In this document: positions 8,721 through 11,593 of the stretch, piece after piece
Layout of the letters: the number at the start of each line of letters is the position of its first letter
How positions within the stretch are numbered: the stretch's first letter is position 1
Assembly (NCBI GenBank): GCA_946803715.1
Contig: CAMPET010000549.1
Span: forward strand, 1 to 11,593
DNA: 11,593 nucleotides
Source of the DNA: Beroe ovata
Taxonomy: Eukaryota; Ctenophora; Nuda; Beroida; Beroidae
Direction of reading: 5' to 3'
Notes under the pieces: generated by a model
What the model was told of the DNA's origin: nothing
What the model saw: only the letters and a program-made list of their open reading frames with translations
Database searches by the model: none
Translations under genes and position numbers: made by a program

Positions 8721-8782
8721 CAATTAGTGACAACTAATTAGTAACACATAAATAGTGGCACCTAATTGAGTGACTCAATTAG
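8721..8782. promoter_or_regulatory. Cluster of perfect palindromes with AP-1 and TAATTA cores
   Basis: A 21-bp inverted repeat (8762-8782, CTAATTGAGT/ACTCAATTAG with one central base) contains TGACTCA, the AP-1 consensus. A 10-bp palindrome ACTAATTAGT at 8733-8742 has the homeodomain core TAATTA. Both are just upstream of exon 8706 in the sense of transcription. Protein binding is inference. Confidence 0.35.
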
Positions 8783-9220
8783 TTATCTTCCACTTGTGAT
8801 GGAAACGACTCAAGAGTTAACCCGAAATCTACTTCGTGCGGCAAAGAATGATATACTGAAGCCAAGTTCAACAAATTGACTTCAAGCGACTTCCCAATCC
8901 TAATGCTATTTGGCTGGTCACGTTACACATATCATAGTATTTGCCAGCTCAGTAAAGCATTATTACGCATGTGTCTGTGGATCAATATTATTCGGTGATA
9001 GATTATGTGACGCTCGAACGATTAAACCAAATCGAGACATTCTCATTTTATCGGGCTGATAGCATTTCTCACTGCTCCGATGAAATGAAATGCAGGGCTT
9101 AGAAGATGATTGATAGCATTTTCATTAAAATGTGGGAATCGAATTTGGAACCCATGTTATTAGAATCTTGATGATTCGGTCAAATTCAAACTTCGATCAT
9201 GTTTCTATCAGGTCACATAC

Positions 9221-9279
9221 TCATTTCTAATATTTCTATCTTCATAGCTACAACTATTGTTCGTCCATACAATGCGTTT
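9221..9279 (-). CDS. Weak candidate exon of the RIN-like gene
   Basis: A 59-nt open segment between CATTGTTCAG and GA|GTATGT fits phase 0 at entry, as needed after exon 10175-10015. It leaves phase 2, whereas exon 8706 needs phase 1, so a further short exon would be required. The peptide has no recognised motif. Confidence 0.22.
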
Positions 9280-9479
9280 CTGAACAATGGTCAGCATTAT
9301 ATCGCGAAGATATGAAAAGGGCTTGGCGAGCCTATAAAACATATGCAGTAGCGCGTAGAAAGTAGAAACAAAAGGAGTCGGGGTTAGAATGGAGACGAAG
9401 ATGAACAAAAAACAAGATCAAGAATCAAGATAATTCGCAGAAAATCTCCATTCAGTTCACACTGCACGCTACACCATCG

Positions 9480-9551
9480 TCACAAAAATTCGTCAAATGA
9501 ATCAACGTCATCCAAGATGCGAGTAAATGTTCTATACAATGCGGCCATCAT
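9480..9551 (-). CDS. Short ATG-initiated frame downstream of the X-boxes
   Basis: A 23-codon frame (MMAALYRTFTRILDDVDSF, then four residues and TGA) begins in a purine-rich ATG context. It follows a good acceptor (GTTGTCTTCAG at 9591-9581). It could be an alternative first coding exon if a donor lies before the stop, but the only candidates (such as TTTTT|GTGACG) do not match the phase of exon 8706. It may equally be chance. Confidence 0.18.
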   Translation of the reverse strand: MMAALYRTFTRILDDVDSFDEFL

Positions 9552-9664
9552 CTCAGTGATTCACGTGGGTTTGGGCTAGGCTGAAGACAACTTAACTGTA
9601 CCAACTCTTGGTGGTGGAATAAAATTGCCCTGTGGTTACAGATTACATAATATACGTTAAAGTG

Positions 9665-9707
9665 GTTACTATGGTTACGTCTTCAAAGCTCGTGTTGCTA
9701 TGGTTAC
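9665..9707 (-). promoter_or_regulatory. Two perfect RFX X-box motifs in tandem
   Basis: Read on the minus strand, 9707-9694 is GTAACCATAGCAAC and 9678-9665 is GTAACCATAGTAAC. Both fit the 14-bp X-box consensus GTHNYYATRRNAAC at every position. They are in the same orientation, 29 bp apart, and share a 12-bp identical block (tatggttacgtc on the plus strand). They lie 114 and 143 bp upstream of the ATGATGG at 9551. Confidence 0.5.
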
Positions 9708-10014
9708 GTCATGGTTTAGTTGGAATAGAGAATCACGACTATCAAAGGGTGTGGCTGTTTTTCCGATGGATGGTAACATTTTTGAGGCGTTGCGGAAAAC
9801 AACTCCAAATATTCAAGAAAGATGTCGTCACTGAAAACAGTACAAACCATTGAATTCCACATGTTTGAGGGACACAGCGTTGTTTACACCATAAGATGAT
9901 CCGTGGACTGACTTTGGTCTAACTGGACAGCCCTGAGAATGACAAAATTATATTCGAAGATACATGCCTCGAGGGATTTCACTTTCACTATATTTCTCAG
10001 AATATGAGACATAC

Positions 10015-10175
10015 CTGTGAGTTGAAAGACGTTGACTTGGGCGGGCAATTCCCAAGTGACGTCACGTTACGCGGCAACGCGGCGCTGTTGCGAGGCAACG
10101 CGTTACAATTGAGCACGTGTTTTATCCCACTCGCTTGTTCGTGGTCACGTGGCGCCAGATCAATCTGATCGTAAA
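10015..10175 (-). CDS. Candidate upstream exon of the RIN-like gene with an ALPRN repeat
   Basis: Between CGTGTTTCAG and a strong donor, CACAG|GTATGT, one frame stays open for 53 codons; the other two are closed. The peptide starts YDQIDLAPRDHEQASGIKHV and has ALPRN twice (NALPRNSAALPRNV), then NCPPKSTSFNSQ. It is much more GC-rich than its surroundings, like other exons here. It enters in phase 1 and leaves in phase 0. Location and strand suggest it belongs to the RIN-like gene, between the SH2 and proline-rich parts, but the junction to exon 8706 is not shown. A promoter with a CRE (TGACGTCA at 10057) is the alternative reading. Confidence 0.5.
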
Positions 10176-10508
10176 CTGAAACACGATAGAGCGGCGTATT
10201 ATAACAAAATCATTGTGGTTACAGTTTGACTGATCAAAGATTGACTCAAGTATATGTATTATGACTCGAGTATCAGCCAAACAAAGGAGGCAATTTTGTG
10301 ACACAAATAATACAAAGGAAGAAAGGGGGGGCTCAGCAACGGTCCGAGAGAGTCGTGATTTTCTACGGGGAACGAGAATTACAGAAAATGAAAAGGAGAA
10401 TCTCAATTCTTATGAGGGATGACTGGTCATCTGATTTTCTCCGCCCTGGCCCCTCAGTTACAGAAAATTATCTCATCTCGACTCTTTTAAAAAATACTTC
10501 TTGCTAAC

Positions 10509-10573
10509 CTGATGTTGGATTCCCTGATGTAGAAATGAGGCGAGGAATCTTTAGTTGAACCGGAATACCCGTC
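10509..10573 (-). CDS. Possible small exon with an SH2-like HFYIRES motif
   Basis: A 65-nt segment from TTTGCAATAG|GAC to ATCAG|GTTAGC encodes DGYSGSTKDSSPHFYIRESN plus one residue. HFYIRES resembles the FLVRES motif of SH2 domains, whose Arg binds phosphotyrosine, and an SH2 domain is exactly what a RIN protein should have at this end. The donor GTTAGC is the same as that of exon 4664-4518. The rest of the SH2 domain was not found convincingly in 10500-10176, so a chance match remains quite possible. Confidence 0.3.
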
Positions 10574-10600
10574 CTATTGCAAATAGTGACGTCAAAAATG

Positions 10601-10670
10601 AAATGAAGTGGTGTTAAGAGGAAAGTGGTGTCAAAGGGAAAGTGGTGTCAAAGATCGGGTAGTGTCAAAC
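10601..10670. repeat. Short repeat block related to the 8357-8605 array
   Basis: Three to four imperfect copies of aaAGTGGTGTCAAAg (10601, 10622, 10639, 10659). The core GTGGTGTCA is the same as in the larger minisatellite 2 kb away, so the two probably share an origin. Confidence 0.6.
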
Positions 10671-11431
10671 GGTATGAAAGTGAAAGTGGGAACAATGGAA
10701 ACAGTATCAATGAAGCAATATCGAATGGGAATAAACAAAACGATTCCTTTAAAATGAACGATATTACGCATCGCACTGGACAACACTAATTTCAAGAACA
10801 GGTGGCTGAGATCGAAAAACAACAACAGAAAAACTCGCACATGATTCGACACTTAGTACTGATGACCTATGACAACAGATGCAAACATGAGCTGGAATTT
10901 GAATACATGCAAAAACCACAAAAAACACAAGGGATATGAAAAGAAGAAAACGAAATGTCTGTAAATGGAAGAAGAGTGTAGCAACACAGGGTAAGTATGG
11001 AACAATACTCCTCGAAACTATAGTATAGGTAAGCTTAGCGGAAGAGAAAACTGGGAAGTGTTGCACACTACTACAGATATGTGTGAGAGAAAACATAGAA
11101 CAGCTTTGCGGTATTCAAATGCGATGAACTTCTACAAAAACAGCACTTTACTTTGCCTTATGTGTCAGGAATAGATTTCTGTCAAATAGGCAAGTCTGGG
11201 ATGAGATACTATCTCAAAGAGTCAAATGTATACGAAGAAAGAATAAGTCATGCTAGGCTGTGATTAAGGAGGAAAACAGAATAGACTACGCTAACTCTTA
11301 TGAAGGAGTAAGAAAGTATCGCAGACTAAAAGCTAATGTTTATGAAGTAGTAGCATCACAGGCTTTGTGAAGGAGTTATTATTATAGCGGGAAGGTGTCA
11401 AGAAGCACTCTGACTCCAGTCTAGAGGCAAG

Positions 11432-11447
11432 GGAGAGAGAGAGAGAG
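11432..11447. repeat. (GA)n microsatellite
   Basis: An uninterrupted run of GA dinucleotides in a purine-rich stretch. Confidence 0.85.
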
Positions 11448-11574
11448 TGGACTCTCAGAGAAGTCTGTCTGGGAGAGAGGGGGGAGAAGGAAAATAATCA
11501 TAATGATTGTGGTGACCCACATGTGTGTGTATTGTGGTGGAGCAAGCATGTTAATGGGAAAATTGACGTACATA

Positions 11575-11593
11575 TGTGTGTGTGTGTGTGTGT
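11575..11593. repeat. (TG)n microsatellite at the window edge
   Basis: TG repeat running to the last base, probably continuing beyond it. Confidence 0.9.

Larger units (their letters stand above)
8783..10014 (-). other. Presumed 5' intronic sequence of the RIN-like gene
   Basis: Exon 8706 needs an upstream partner in phase 1, and the candidate exon 10175-10015 ends in phase 0, so at least one exon should lie here. The best-looking candidates are 9279-9221 (TTCAG entry, GA|GTATGT exit; peptide KRIVWTNNSCSYEDRNIRN) and a short piece around 8863-8841. Neither is secure. A 23-codon frame starting ATGATGG at 9551 and stopping at 9480 is a possible alternative start. The rest shows nothing recognisable. 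Confidence 0.35.
10671..11593. other. Right flank, no gene supported
   Basis: About 0.9 kb of AT-rich sequence with no recognisable protein. The longest minus frame (11096-10764) is hydrophobic and biased, without domain features. A plus-strand GTAAGT donor-like site at 10990 follows a Lys-rich open stretch but has no support beyond that. Simple repeats are listed separately. Confidence 0.5.

Noticed and set aside
9632-9853. Plus-strand frame of 73 codons over the X-boxes
   Set aside because: No domain, signal or splice support; its repeated residues come from the X-box duplication.
10057-10064. CRE at 10057 as proof of a gene promoter
   Set aside because: It lies inside a 53-codon open segment with good splice borders, so an exon is the simpler reading; reported only as part of a finding.
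10122-10406. Minus-strand frame of 94 codons as the rest of the SH2 domain
   Set aside because: One stretch (FVLFVSQN) recalls an SH2 strand, but spacing to HFYIRES is too long, the expected later helix is missing, and the DNA reads like a pyrimidine-rich intron.
10764-11096. Minus-strand frame of 110 codons
   Set aside because: Biased hydrophobic composition from T-rich sequence, no recognisable motif and no splice borders fitting the RIN-like gene.

Overview
The window looks like nuclear DNA from a compact animal genome. It holds two intron-bearing genes, both read from the minus strand and about 1 kb apart. Their domain types (laminin G; RIN-type VPS9 plus Ras-association) are typical of Metazoa. 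The DNA is AT-rich with short introns (74 nt to about 1 kb), several minisatellites and two unresolved bases (717, 7172). The small introns and close spacing would suit a sponge or another early-branching invertebrate, but that placement is inference.

Left part, 2326 down to 860 and probably to the left edge: a secreted or single-pass surface protein with a signal peptide and two laminin G domains, followed by a short Cys-rich segment and a linker. Three exons join in frame. Further exons towards the left edge are not resolved; a tail-like open segment lies at 674-540, and an AATAAA lies at 17-12.

Middle, 8706 down to 3324: a RIN-family (Ras and Rab interactor) gene. Thirteen exons join without a phase conflict into about 660 codons. 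In order they encode a proline-rich N-terminal part, a RIN-homology region, a VPS9 domain with its expected catalytic Asp, Tyr and Thr, and a C-terminal Ras-association domain ending at a TGA. The family's job is to load Rab5-type GTPases with GTP on early endosomes under Ras control.

Right part, 8707-11593: mostly non-coding sequence on the 5' side of the RIN-like gene. It holds one good extra exon candidate (10175-10015), one small exon whose peptide looks like the start of an SH2 domain (10573-10509), and several weaker candidates. The true 5' end of the gene is not established and may lie beyond the window. No separate gene could be supported here.

The most unusual signals are regulatory or repetitive: two perfect RFX X-box matches 29 bp apart, an intronic minisatellite whose units each carry a branch-point motif, a minisatellite with a 72-bp higher-order period beside a splice donor, an excess of CACGTG sites, and a possible in-frame 90-nt optional intron in the proline-rich exon. 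No mobile element, tRNA, rRNA or CRISPR array was recognised.
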